This document shows, in pieces, positions 14,793-22,345 of a DNA stretch of 24,060 nt. The position numbers and the translations under genes were made by a program. The DNA comes from a virus, in the IMG/VR virus record IMGVR_UViG_3300046011_001657, positions 1 through 24,060 of that record, one strand, 5' to 3'. The stretch's first letter is position 1; every line of letters begins with the position of its first letter. The notes beneath the pieces were generated by a model. The model made no database searches, was not told the DNA's origin, and worked only from the letters and a program-made list of their open reading frames with translations.

Positions 14793-15425
14793 ATGAACCT
14801 AAAATCAGCCATTGACACCCTTCGCACCGAGTTGCGGAAGTTCACAACCCAAAAGCAATCCTTCGCCGACTACAAGTTGGTAGATGGTACTGTTGTCCGT
14901 GTGGACGGCGACCTCGTTGCAGGAACCGCCGTGTATGTCATCACCGAAGACGAAACCTTGCCCGCTCCCGATGGCGAGCATCAAGTGGAAGGCGTTGGTA
15001 CAATCAAAACCGAAGGTGGCAAAATCACCGAAGTCGTCGTGGCCGAAGCCCCAGCACCCGCCGAGGAAGTCGCCGTTGCTGCTGAGATAACCCCCGAAGT
15101 TGCAGGCGAAGTGGTGAGTGAAATCGCCGAAGGCTACCCAATGGTGGACCCCGCCATGGTGGAAGAAATCGTCAAGAAGCACTTGGTGTCCATCATGGAG
15201 GAACTGAAGGCCGCCTACACGGAAATGGGAAAAATGAAGGAGAAAATGTCCGCATTTGCATCGCAGATGGAAACCATGACCGACATCGTTGAGAAGGTCG
15301 CCGAACTCCCCTCCGAAGCCCCGAAGCCAACCGCCTCTGCTATTGTGGAGCAACGGAAGGCATCTGCCCAGCAGAACTTCAACAACCTCGCCCAAGCAAT
15401 CCAAACTCTCAAAAACTCCAAATAA
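14793..15425 (+). CDS. Capsid scaffold-like protein
   Basis: The 210-residue protein starts with a short amphipathic helix, then a beta domain DYKLVDGTVVRVDGDLVAGT (residues 29-48) continuing into PDGEHQVEGVGTIKTEGG. This is a module I know from scaffold-like proteins of Bacteroidota phages. An acidic Ala/Pro/Glu-rich linker follows (about 85-115), then a coiled-coil half (about 120-170, EEIVKKHLVSIMEELKAAYTE onwards). Position between protease and major capsid genes supports a scaffold that is cleaved and expelled during head assembly. It starts three bases after the protease stop. Confidence 0.7.
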   Translation: MNLKSAIDTLRTELRKFTTQKQSFADYKLVDGTVVRVDGDLVAGTAVYVITEDETLPAPDGEHQVEGVGTIKTEGGKITEVVVAEAPAPAEEVAVAAEITPEVAGEVVSEIAEGYPMVDPAMVEEIVKKHLVSIMEELKAAYTEMGKMKEKMSAFASQMETMTDIVEKVAELPSEAPKPTASAIVEQRKASAQQNFNNLAQAIQTLKNSK

Positions 15426-15450
15426 ACTTTAACCCCCAAAACAAAAAGCC

Positions 15451-16377
15451 ATGTCATTTTCTCTTGGAACTCTAACCGCTTACACCGAGCAGCAGCGCCT
15501 CCCCCTCATCACCAAGGCCGTATTCTCGGCCCGTACCGCCGCCCTGTTCACGAAGCAGGTTGGTATCAAGTCAGCCGCCGCCCTCAACTTGATGGACACC
15601 GATGCTGCCCTGCAATCAGGAACCGCCTGCGGATGGAATGTCGCTGGTGCTGCATCAGGAACCACAACCTTCACGCAAAGGAATATCACCGTTGCACCCA
15701 TGAAAATCCAAGAGGCTCTTTGCCCTCGTTCCTTGGAGCAGTACTGGATGCAGTCCCAGTTGACCGCTGGTTCAACTTATGACGGTGTTCCATTCGAGCA
15801 AGCATTCGCCGAGCAGAAAGCCCTTCGCATCGCTGAAGCGTTGGAGAACGCCATTTGGTCGGGTTCTACCTTGGTCACAGGTTTGCTGACAATCTTGAAC
15901 GCCGCATCGGGTTCTACCGTATCGGGTAACACCGCTGCGATTTCGGGTTCTATCACGACCACCAATGTCATCAGCATCTTTGACAACATCTACACCCGCA
16001 TCCCTCAAGCCATCCTTACCAAGAACGACCTCGTGATGTTCTGCGGCTGGGACACTTTCCGCACCTTGATTGGAGCATTGAAGGCCAACACGGGTGTCAT
16101 GTACAACCAAGTTGACCTGCAAGGGTTGGCCGATGGTGACATCATCTACCCTGGTACCAATGTCCGTGTCGTCGCAGTCCCAGGTTTGCTTGGTTACAGC
16201 CGCATCGTTTGTTCTTACCTCGGCAATTTCTTCTACGGAACCGACCTGTTGAGCGACGAGGAAAACTTCAGCCTGTGGTACTCGCAGGACAACGATGAAG
16301 TCCGCTTCCAAGCCGCCTTCAAAGTTGGTGTCCAAGTCGCTTACCCTGACCTCATTGTTGACTGGAGATTGGCCTAA
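15451..16377 (+). CDS. Major capsid protein, HK97 fold
   Basis: This 308-residue protein is the likely shell subunit. The pattern ITVAPMKIQEALCPRSLEQY followed by FEQAFAEQKALRIAEALENA (about residues 115-134) and IWSGS resembles the E-loop and spine-helix region of HK97-fold capsid proteins. The C-terminal half includes FYGTDLLSDEENFSLWYSQD and an RFQAAFKVGVQVAYPDLIVD segment that fits the P-domain. The leader is A-rich (15426-15450) and lacks a Shine-Dalgarno sequence. A strong stem-loop follows the stop codon, which is typical for the most expressed gene. The length near 300 suggests a mature-size product without a long delta domain. Confidence 0.85.
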   Translation: MSFSLGTLTAYTEQQRLPLITKAVFSARTAALFTKQVGIKSAAALNLMDTDAALQSGTACGWNVAGAASGTTTFTQRNITVAPMKIQEALCPRSLEQYWMQSQLTAGSTYDGVPFEQAFAEQKALRIAEALENAIWSGSTLVTGLLTILNAASGSTVSGNTAAISGSITTTNVISIFDNIYTRIPQAILTKNDLVMFCGWDTFRTLIGALKANTGVMYNQVDLQGLADGDIIYPGTNVRVVAVPGLLGYSRIVCSYLGNFFYGTDLLSDEENFSLWYSQDNDEVRFQAAFKVGVQVAYPDLIVDWRLA

Positions 16378-16383
16378 GTGTAA

Positions 16384-16413
16384 GGGGGGCGGGTAACTGC
16401 CCCCCGTTATTTT
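16384..16413 (+). terminator. Stem-loop terminator after the major capsid gene
   Basis: GGGGGGC (16384-16390) pairs with GCCCCCC (16399-16405), seven base pairs around an eight-base loop, followed by GTTATTTT (16406-16413). The T-tract is interrupted, so it may be a partial terminator or an mRNA-stabilising hairpin. Confidence 0.75.
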
Positions 16414-16440
16414 GTTCCACCTTAAAATAAAATATACACT

Positions 16441-16968
16441 ATGTCTTGTTCTCTCACTACGGGCTACGCCCTCGGATGCCGTGATTCAGTCGGCGGCATC
16501 AAAACTGTCTTTGTCCAAGCCTTCAACCCAACGGGTTCCGTGAACACCAACGGAAGCGGAACAGTCACAGGCTTCACGGGTTTCTCATCGGGATTCTACG
16601 AGTACGACTTGACCAAGGCCACTTCGTCCATGACGGAAACCTTGAACGCAAGCACCGAGAACGGAACCTTGTTCTACACTCCCGAAGTAACCTTTACCAT
16701 CAACAAGTTGCAGACCGCCGTGCGGAATGAACTGCGCCTATTGGCTCGGAATCGCCTCTTGGTCATCGTCCAAGACAACAACAACCGCTACTGGGTGTTG
16801 GGTGCTGCGAATGGCTTGGAAGCCTCCGCTGGGACTGCTGGAACGGGTACTGCATTCGGTGACCGTTCAGGCTACGAGATGACGCTGACGGGCATGGAAC
16901 CCGACGCCATGCTGAACATCTTGCCAGCAACATTCTCTGCGCTGACCGCACAAATCAGCGGTTCGTAA
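16441..16968 (+). CDS. Structural protein, probable tail tube subunit
   Basis: The 175-residue protein is beta-rich (Thr/Ser/Gly with few charges) and follows the capsid gene and its terminator. The end (GTGTAFGDRSGYEMTLTGMEP at about residues 139-159, then TAQISGS) resembles tube-type or minor structural proteins of Bacteroidota phages. The centre has KLQTAVRNELRLLARNRLLVIVQDNNNRYWVLG, which could form the strand-helix-strand core of a tube subunit. The leader is AT-rich (16419-16440). Head decoration protein is an alternative. Confidence 0.5.
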   Translation: MSCSLTTGYALGCRDSVGGIKTVFVQAFNPTGSVNTNGSGTVTGFTGFSSGFYEYDLTKATSSMTETLNASTENGTLFYTPEVTFTINKLQTAVRNELRLLARNRLLVIVQDNNNRYWVLGAANGLEASAGTAGTGTAFGDRSGYEMTLTGMEPDAMLNILPATFSALTAQISGS

Positions 16969-16970
16969 AC

Positions 16971-16978
16971 TATCTTTG
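16971..16978 (+). promoter_or_regulatory. Putative -7 promoter element for a short RNA
   Basis: TATCTTTG matches TAnnTTTG perfectly and is identical to the box before the tRNA-like genes. It lies three bases after the tail-tube gene stop and has no open reading frame of note before the terminator at 17049. Confidence 0.5.
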
Positions 16979-16983
16979 ACCTG

Positions 16984-17049
16984 CGGGTTCTCATACGCCC
17001 GCATGGTTTAGTGGTCTGGGCCATCTCGCAAGGGGTGGCCCTTTTTTTT
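16984..17049 (+). ncRNA. Candidate small RNA of about 66 nt with two hairpins
   Basis: Between the TATCTTTG box and the terminator T-run lies a compact unit. It has a 6-bp hairpin TGCGGG/CCCGCA (16982-16987, 16998-17003), a single-stranded TGGTTTAGTGGTCT stretch (17003-17016), and the terminator hairpin GGGCCA/TGGCCC. The piece GGTTTAGTGG resembles a tRNA D-loop and GCGGGTTC a T-arm, but the order is not that of a tRNA. The 5' end is inferred from promoter spacing only. Confidence 0.4.
17018..17049 (+). terminator. Rho-independent terminator
   Basis: GGGCCA (17018-17023) pairs with TGGCCC (17036-17041), with a 12-base loop, followed by eight T (17042-17049). It separates the tail-tube gene and the candidate small RNA from the glycosyltransferase gene that starts 13 bases later. 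Confidence 0.85.
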
Positions 17050-17050
17050 G

Positions 17051-17058
17051 TACCTTTG
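17051..17058 (+). promoter_or_regulatory. Putative -7 promoter element of the GT4 gene
   Basis: TACCTTTG matches TAnnTTTG exactly and begins two bases after the terminator T-run. The ATG at 17062 is only three bases further, which would give a leaderless or nearly leaderless mRNA. No -33 TTG was found at the expected distance. Confidence 0.5.
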
Positions 17059-17061
17059 GGC

Positions 17062-18138
17062 ATGAGAATTTGCATCGTTTACAACGCCCACCCGACGGGG
17101 TGCTCCTTCTACCGCTTGGAGATGCCGAACGCCTACCTTGGCGACAACTTCACGGAGTTTGACTATGTGTGCGTGGACAACATCGCCAATGTCAAGGACG
17201 AGGACCTAAAGACGGTCGATGTGTGGCTTTTTAATCGCTTGTGGTGTCAAGGTACGCTGGAGCAAATTCGTAAGGTCTACGAGGCTCTGACGGCGTTTGG
17301 GGCGAAGGTAATCTTGGACCTTGACGACTACTGGGTGCTGGAGAGTGGACACATCATGTATCGGCACTACCTATCCAGCAAACTTGACGAGCAGATTCGT
17401 GAACACATCCGCCTTGCTGACCATGTGACCACGACCACGGAACACCTCGCCCAAAAGATTCGCCTGCTGAACAAAGCCGTGACCATCCTCCCAAACGAAC
17501 CCTACGAAGCCTATCAGCAGTACTTGCCCGACACGAACGCCGAACCCGAACCGCACCTGTTCAAAATCGGCTGGTTCGGAGGGGCGCAGCACCAAGAGGA
17601 CATCGCCTTGGTGGAACATTCTTTCGGCCTGCTGGCCCATGACCGTTCCCTTGACGGCCGTTACAAAATCTACCTTGGAGGGTGGAACGATGGGAACGCC
17701 GTGTACGACGATTACGAGCGGATGCTCTCCTGCCGTGGGCTGAACAAGAACTACGGACGCATCCAAGCGGCGGACATCTACTCCTATGTGGGAGGCTACA
17801 ACTTCATCAACGCCACCATCGCACCCTTGCGAGATACCAAGTTCAACAGGCTCAAATCGGAGTTGAAAGTCGTGGAAGCAGGCTGGATGGGCAAGGCGAT
17901 AATCGCATCCGAAACCATCCCCTACACCGACATTATCACCCACGGCCACAACGGTCTACTGATACCCTACGGCAAGAAAGACGCATGGTACAAGGCCGTC
18001 CGCAAGTTCGTGAACGAACCCGACTACGCTCGCTCCTTGGCCGTGCAGTTGTCCAAGGATGTACGGGAGCGCTTTGACATCAGCAAGACCGCCGAGCGGA
18101 GGGCCGAACTCTACCGAAGCATCGGGCGCAAATTGTGA
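17062..18138 (+). CDS. Glycosyltransferase family 4-like (GT-B fold)
   Basis: This 358-residue protein should transfer a nucleotide-activated sugar. The N-terminal lobe starts MRICIVYNAHPTGCSFYRLE and contains VILDLDDYW (residues 83-91). The C-terminal lobe has FKIGWFGGAQH (167-177) and the donor-binding helix LKSELKVVEAGWMGKAIIAS (264-283), with Glu267 and Glu272 in the area of the family EX7E motif, followed by HGHNGLLIP. The frame is open upstream through the terminator, but the ATG at 17062 follows a promoter-like box and gives the typical N-terminus. It stands alone among structural genes, apart from the cassette at 5426-7840. It probably decorates virion or host-surface components. Confidence 0.8.
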   Translation: MRICIVYNAHPTGCSFYRLEMPNAYLGDNFTEFDYVCVDNIANVKDEDLKTVDVWLFNRLWCQGTLEQIRKVYEALTAFGAKVILDLDDYWVLESGHIMYRHYLSSKLDEQIREHIRLADHVTTTTEHLAQKIRLLNKAVTILPNEPYEAYQQYLPDTNAEPEPHLFKIGWFGGAQHQEDIALVEHSFGLLAHDRSLDGRYKIYLGGWNDGNAVYDDYERMLSCRGLNKNYGRIQAADIYSYVGGYNFINATIAPLRDTKFNRLKSELKVVEAGWMGKAIIASETIPYTDIITHGHNGLLIPYGKKDAWYKAVRKFVNEPDYARSLAVQLSKDVRERFDISKTAERRAELYRSIGRKL

Positions 18139-18161
18139 AATTGGCGGGCAAAGTACATTTA
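18133..18161 (+). promoter_or_regulatory. Putative late promoter TTG-N18-TACATTTA
   Basis: TTG (18133-18135) and TACATTTA (18154-18161) are 18 bases apart, and the stretch TTGTGAAATT at the upstream box is identical to that at 22327-22336. The GTG start of the next gene follows eight bases after the downstream box. The box deviates from TAnnTTTG only in its last base. Confidence 0.5.
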
Positions 18162-18169
18162 AGGATAGC

Positions 18170-18568
18170 GTGATTTACCTATCCCCCAACACCACCAACA
18201 CAATCGTCGTCACTTGGACGCAGCGGGCCTCATCGGGGGACCGTTACATCTTGCGGCTGACCAACATCGCCAAGAACGCCACGACCGACTTCACCCTGCT
18301 GAAATCAGCCAACCTTTCTTCCTACACGAACCGCTATGACAAATTTCAGATTACCGTGGGGTCGCTTGAAACAGGCTCGTATCGTTATGAAGTTTACGAT
18401 ACCAGTAGCACGGTTGGTGCAGCCGTTGCGGTGGTTGAAACGGGCTTGGCGTATGTCCAGGTAGTTTCGCTGACCTTCAACACCTACGCCAATTCCATCC
18501 AGTACACCGTCTTCGGCTCGTCCGATGAGCGGGTGTTTGATTCAACCTTTGACCCCTCTTTCGCATGA
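18170..18568 (+). CDS. Structural protein, beta-rich, unknown
   Basis: I chose the GTG at 18170 as the start because the frame upstream runs inside the GT4 gene and a promoter-like motif lies just before it. The 132-residue product begins IYLSPNTTNTIVVTWTQRAS after the start residue, then YILRLTNIAKNATTDFTLL and GSYRYEVYDTSS, a beta-sandwich-like pattern seen in small structural proteins of Bacteroidota phages. No signal peptide or membrane segment is visible. Its stop overlaps the next ATG (ATGA), so both genes are probably one unit. Head decoration or tail accessory protein is possible. Confidence 0.6.
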   Translation: MIYLSPNTTNTIVVTWTQRASSGDRYILRLTNIAKNATTDFTLLKSANLSSYTNRYDKFQITVGSLETGSYRYEVYDTSSTVGAAVAVVETGLAYVQVVSLTFNTYANSIQYTVFGSSDERVFDSTFDPSFA

Positions 18569-19119
18569 GCGTACAAACCCGAAGCCAGTTGGTAGCATCT
18601 GCCGCCACCATTACCACCGAAACCGCCGCAGGAGCGAACACCGCCGCCCGTGTGGGTGGCCTCTTTGACGACCTTGCAGACACCGCTACCTTGGACCGAG
18701 AGCGGGGCGTGGCAAATCTCTACATTGACACGGACACCAACTTCACCCCAACCCAAGGGAGTGCAGTAAAACTCACCTCTGCGATGAAGTCGGGACTGCT
18801 GACTACTTACAACTTCACAAGGACAACAAGTTCTATCACCTACACGGGTACAACCAATGCTGCCTTGCGGGTATCTGCCAGCATGGTTTTCAAGCAGGGC
18901 AACGGCAACCAAATCAAGGTTTACATTGCAAAGAACGGCAACGCCATAAACCAGTCAATGACTGACATCACGACCGCACATAGTGAGGGTCACTCGGTTA
19001 CTCTTGAAGCGATTCTGCAAGGCGCAGTCAATGACGAGTTCACCATCTTAGTCAACGCCGTAAATAGTGGCGCAAACATCGCAATTTCGGCCCTCAACTT
19101 CACCGTCCACACGCTATGA
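18565..19119 (+). CDS. Fibre-like structural protein with C1q/TNF-type jelly-roll end
   Basis: The 184-residue protein has an N-terminal segment (residues 1-45, with TRSQLVASAATITTETAAGA and VGGLFDDLADT) that I associate with virion anchoring modules in Bacteroidota phage tail or head fibres. The C-terminal 120 residues are beta-rich, with LRVSASMVFKQGNGNQIKVY and DEFTILVNAVNSGANIAISA, resembling a trimeric C1q/TNF jelly roll. Such domains often bind surface glycans. Start and stop overlap the neighbours as ATGA. Its place before the portal gene could mean a head fibre, but tail attachment is equally possible. Confidence 0.55.
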   Translation: MSVQTRSQLVASAATITTETAAGANTAARVGGLFDDLADTATLDRERGVANLYIDTDTNFTPTQGSAVKLTSAMKSGLLTTYNFTRTTSSITYTGTTNAALRVSASMVFKQGNGNQIKVYIAKNGNAINQSMTDITTAHSEGHSVTLEAILQGAVNDEFTILVNAVNSGANIAISALNFTVHTL

Positions 19120-21221
19120 GCATAAAGCAATCATTCACCCAATGGCTTGGGATTGAACACAAGGTCCCCGTCATGTTGGAGAACAAGGCGGGCAAGTACA
19201 TCACTTATGGGGCGTTCAACGAGTACCCCTACTATCTGCTGGACAACTACCGCCGAAGCAGCAAGCACAACGCTATCGTCAACGGGAAGGTCAATTACAT
19301 CGTCGGCGGAGGCTGGCAACCAGGGGAGAAGATGACCGTGGAGCAGCAGGCCCGCTACGCCAAGTTCTTTGACGGGTTGAGCGAGCATGACGACCTTAAC
19401 GACATCACCGAAAAACTCGTCCTTGACTTGGAACTATTCAACGGGTTTGCCGTTGCGGTGACTTGGAACAAGATGGGAACCATTGCGAAAATGGAACACA
19501 TCCCCTTTGAAAAAATCCGAGTGGACAAGGACGAGCGGATGTTCCAGGTGGCCGATTGGTACGACGACGCAATGATCCAACTCTACCCCAAGATTGGGGA
19601 TGTCGAGAAAATCCCCGCATTTGATGCAGACAACCGCATCGGCAAGCAACTGTTCTACTATCGGGTGTATGCCGCAGGCGTGAAGTCCTATCCCCTCCCC
19701 GAATACATGGGGGGGTTGGCTTGGATAGAAGCGGATGTGCAGGTATCCAACTTTCACAACAATAACCTCCGCAATAACTTTTGGGGCGGGTATCTCATAA
19801 ACTTCAACAACGGAATCCCTACACCCGAAGAACAGGGCGACATTGAGCGTCAAATCAAGCGCAAGTTTTCGGGGACCGACAATGCGGGCCGATTCGTTGT
19901 GACTTTCAACGACGATGTTAGCAAGGCTCCCACCTTGGAACCGCTGACCCCGAGCGACATGGATAAGCAGTTCGAGATTTTGAACAAAGCCATCCAGTCC
20001 GAAATCTTCATTTCGCACAGGGTCGTGAACCCCATGCTCTTTGGCGTGAAGACCGAGGGCCAACTGGGAGGCAGGCAAGAACTAGTGGAGGCGTACGAAC
20101 TATTCAAGGCTACCTATGTGAACGACCGAGTGAGGAAGGTAGAGCGGATGATTAACTACTTGGGGTCGTTTAATGGCGTGGAGGGCATGGAACTGATTCC
20201 CGTGGAACCCATCACCGAGCGACTATCCGAGCAAGCTCTGCTGACCATTATGACCCCCGAAGAACTGCGTGAGAAAGCGGGCCTCCCTGCATTGGAAAAG
20301 CAACCCGCCGATGTGGTGGGACCGAATCCCCAACCCGACGAGGTTCCGCAAACGCCCATGGTCATGGGCAACGAGAATATCAAGAAATTATCGGGCCGTG
20401 AGTACCAAAACCTCATGCGAATCGTTCGCCACTATGCGCAAGAGAAAATCACGCTGGAGATGGCCCGCACGATGCTTTCCGCTGGATTCGGTCTAACCCC
20501 CGAAGAAGTGAACACCCTGCTCGGAGTGCAGGAGCAGGCGTTTTCCGAGCCTACATGGGGCGAAGAAGACACCGAGGATTACGGATGGGGGGACGAGGAA
20601 TTTAAGGTCTTGGAGGTGGTTGCAAGCAAGTTTGGGAGCAGTTCCGACGACTATGTGGTCATGCACTCCAAGCCCATGCGGTTTGATGCCGACTTGGACG
20701 ACCAAGTGCGTCAAGCCTTCGCTGAACTTGGGGAGGAAGAGAAAGAACTCGACGAGAAAATCGAAAAGTACCGCAAGAAGAACCGTGAAGCATCGGTGGA
20801 AGAAATGGCCAAGGAGTTCGGAGTCAGCAAGGCCAAGGTCGCAAAGCGGGTTGCCTACTTGATTACCAAAGACCGTTACCCCATCGCCCGTGCCGTGGAC
20901 CAAATCTCCAAGGAAGGTGCCAAGCCAACGGATGAACCCGTGCTGGAAGTGAGATACAAATACTCTTGGGCGGCAGGATTCAGCAACAAGGACAAACGGA
21001 CGAGCCGTGAGTTCTGCAAGGTTATGCTGGACCTCGCTGACCAAGGCAAGGTCTATACACGGGACGACATCAACGGCATCTCCAATATCATGGGATACTC
21101 CGTATGGAACCGCCGTGGTGGATGGTATCACACGGCCAGCGGAGTGAACCGCCCCCAATGCCGCCATGTATGGGAGCAGCAAATTGTAATCCGCAAAGGC
21201 AATAAAATCACGAAAGCATGA
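19116..21221 (+). CDS. Portal protein with long C-terminal extension (HTH-like and MuF-like segments)
   Basis: This 701-residue protein is about 250-300 residues longer than usual portals. Residues 1 to about 395 look like a portal core: an N-terminal YPYYLLDNYRRSSKHNAIVN, a clip/stem region with EIFISHRVVNPMLFGVKTEG (about 293-312), then QELVEAYELFKATYVND. A charged coiled-coil (about 535-555) leads to SVEEMAKEFGVSKAKVAKRV (559-578), which resembles a helix-turn-helix. The last 90 residues (EVRYKYSWAAGFSNKDKRTS to CRHVWEQQIV) resemble the end of MuF-type minor head proteins. The portal ring is the DNA entry port of the head. Start and stop overlap the neighbours, so cotranslation is likely. 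The fusion could be an assembly or ejection factor; this is inference. Confidence 0.75.
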   Translation: MSIKQSFTQWLGIEHKVPVMLENKAGKYITYGAFNEYPYYLLDNYRRSSKHNAIVNGKVNYIVGGGWQPGEKMTVEQQARYAKFFDGLSEHDDLNDITEKLVLDLELFNGFAVAVTWNKMGTIAKMEHIPFEKIRVDKDERMFQVADWYDDAMIQLYPKIGDVEKIPAFDADNRIGKQLFYYRVYAAGVKSYPLPEYMGGLAWIEADVQVSNFHNNNLRNNFWGGYLINFNNGIPTPEEQGDIERQIKRKFSGTDNAGRFVVTFNDDVSKAPTLEPLTPSDMDKQFEILNKAIQSEIFISHRVVNPMLFGVKTEGQLGGRQELVEAYELFKATYVNDRVRKVERMINYLGSFNGVEGMELIPVEPITERLSEQALLTIMTPEELREKAGLPALEKQPADVVGPNPQPDEVPQTPMVMGNENIKKLSGREYQNLMRIVRHYAQEKITLEMARTMLSAGFGLTPEEVNTLLGVQEQAFSEPTWGEEDTEDYGWGDEEFKVLEVVASKFGSSSDDYVVMHSKPMRFDADLDDQVRQAFAELGEEEKELDEKIEKYRKKNREASVEEMAKEFGVSKAKVAKRVAYLITKDRYPIARAVDQISKEGAKPTDEPVLEVRYKYSWAAGFSNKDKRTSREFCKVMLDLADQGKVYTRDDINGISNIMGYSVWNRRGGWYHTASGVNRPQCRHVWEQQIVIRKGNKITKA

Positions 21222-21799
21222 AGGCACTATTCATAAGCGAGCAAACCCTGCTGGACAACTCGGTAATCAACGAGAATGTTTCCTTTACGCAGATACGGCC
21301 TACCATCGTGAAGGTCCAAGAGATGCGGATCCAGCCAATAGTCGGATCGGCCCTGTACTCGGAAATGGTGACGCAGGTGGTCAGCGGCACAACGACTGCG
21401 CTCAACACCACCCTGCTGGAGGACTACATCCAACCCGCCATGGTGCAATGGTTGTACTACGAACTCCCGATGGTATTGGCGTTCAAATACATGAACAAGG
21501 GGATGGTCCGCAGAACCAGCGAGGAATCTTCCCAAATGTCCATGGACGAAATCACCCGCCTCACCGACAAAGTGAAGAACGATGCGGAGTGGTATTCCGA
21601 AAGAATTACCAGATACCTCATGGAGAACCGCACCGACTATCCGCTCTTCAATTCCCCGCCATCCGCTTTGGATACCATCTACCCGAACGGAACCAATTAC
21701 AACACGGGGATGGCCTTGGACGCTCGGACCCTGCGCCGTGGTGCTGGCTTGGACCGCCCTTGGCCATACGGCTACGACCCTTACTGCTCCAACTGCTGA
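21218..21799 (+). CDS. Head-tail connector / adaptor protein
   Basis: The 193-residue protein is mostly helical. LFISEQTLLDNSVINENVSF (residues 4-23), RIQPIVGSALYSEMVTQVVS and YELPMVLAFKYMNKGMVRRT resemble the DUF6712-type adaptor of Bacteroidota phages, which forms a ring under the portal. The C-terminus is Pro/Gly/Tyr-rich (WPYGYDPYCSNC). The ATG overlaps the portal stop (ATGA), which supports the connector call. Protein contacts are inferred from family position only. Confidence 0.65.
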   Translation: MKALFISEQTLLDNSVINENVSFTQIRPTIVKVQEMRIQPIVGSALYSEMVTQVVSGTTTALNTTLLEDYIQPAMVQWLYYELPMVLAFKYMNKGMVRRTSEESSQMSMDEITRLTDKVKNDAEWYSERITRYLMENRTDYPLFNSPPSALDTIYPNGTNYNTGMALDARTLRRGAGLDRPWPYGYDPYCSNC

Positions 21800-21841
21800 A
21801 CATGGGCGCACACTCTAAAAACATTTTGAAACTCCAAGCAT

Positions 21842-22345
21842 ATGTCATGGATAAAAATCAAGCAGGCACTCCTTGCGCTTGCAAATGCCCACCCTCAAGT
21901 AAACTCCTTCGGGACGGGCGACCCTCTTGCAATCGGAACGGACAACACGATAAACCTACGAACCCCAAGCCGTGAGCGAATCGTATATCCTTTGGTATTT
22001 GCGGATGTTCAGTCAGCGAGTACGGATTTGGGTAGCCTTAACCTTACTGTGGGTGTCTATTTTAGCGACCGAGTGGAATCCATTGCCACGATGGGTGGAG
22101 TGGTTTCGGGCAGTCCGACGCTCGGTTGGCAAGACAACGAAGACGAGGTTTTGAGCGACCAACTACAAATCGCACAGGACTTCATTTCAGCCCTCACAAA
22201 CGACCCGACGCAAGAGTGGACGCTAAGTACCAGCGTGTCATTAACGAGGTTCGTAGAGAGCCGTGACGACCGCACTGCGGGGTGGGTGGCAACCTTGTCG
22301 TTCCAACTGCCCTACTCGCACTCTGTTTGTGAAATTCCGACCTAA
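21842..22345 (+). CDS. Probable tail terminator / head-tail joining protein
   Basis: This 167-residue protein has an N-terminal helix (SWIKIKQALLALANAHPQVN, residues 2-21) and a beta-rich core, VYPLVFADVQ, LNLTVGVYFSD and ATLSFQLPYSHSVC. DNEDEVLSDQLQIAQDFISA (about 97-116) is a conserved-looking helix. The arrangement suits a ring-forming tail terminator that stops tube growth and joins the connector. It follows the connector gene by 42 bases. A short overlapping frame exists at 21802-21975, but this frame has the better protein signature. Confidence 0.6.
   Translation: MSWIKIKQALLALANAHPQVNSFGTGDPLAIGTDNTINLRTPSRERIVYPLVFADVQSASTDLGSLNLTVGVYFSDRVESIATMGGVVSGSPTLGWQDNEDEVLSDQLQIAQDFISALTNDPTQEWTLSTSVSLTRFVESRDDRTAGWVATLSFQLPYSHSVCEIPT

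Noticed and set aside
16982-17041. Reading the small RNA region as an ordinary tRNA gene
   Set aside because: The T-arm-like hairpin precedes the D-arm-like stretch and no acceptor stem pairs the two ends, so it cannot fold as a standard tRNA.
17011-17061. Upstream extension of the GT4 gene
   Set aside because: It crosses the terminator hairpin and T-run. The ATG at 17062 gives the typical start of a GT-B Rossmann lobe.
20493-21227. Long antisense frame of 244 codons opposite the portal gene
   Set aside because: It is fully inside a strongly supported + strand gene and has no recognisable domain. High GC at codon ends creates such shadows, and no promoter-like element was noticed for it.
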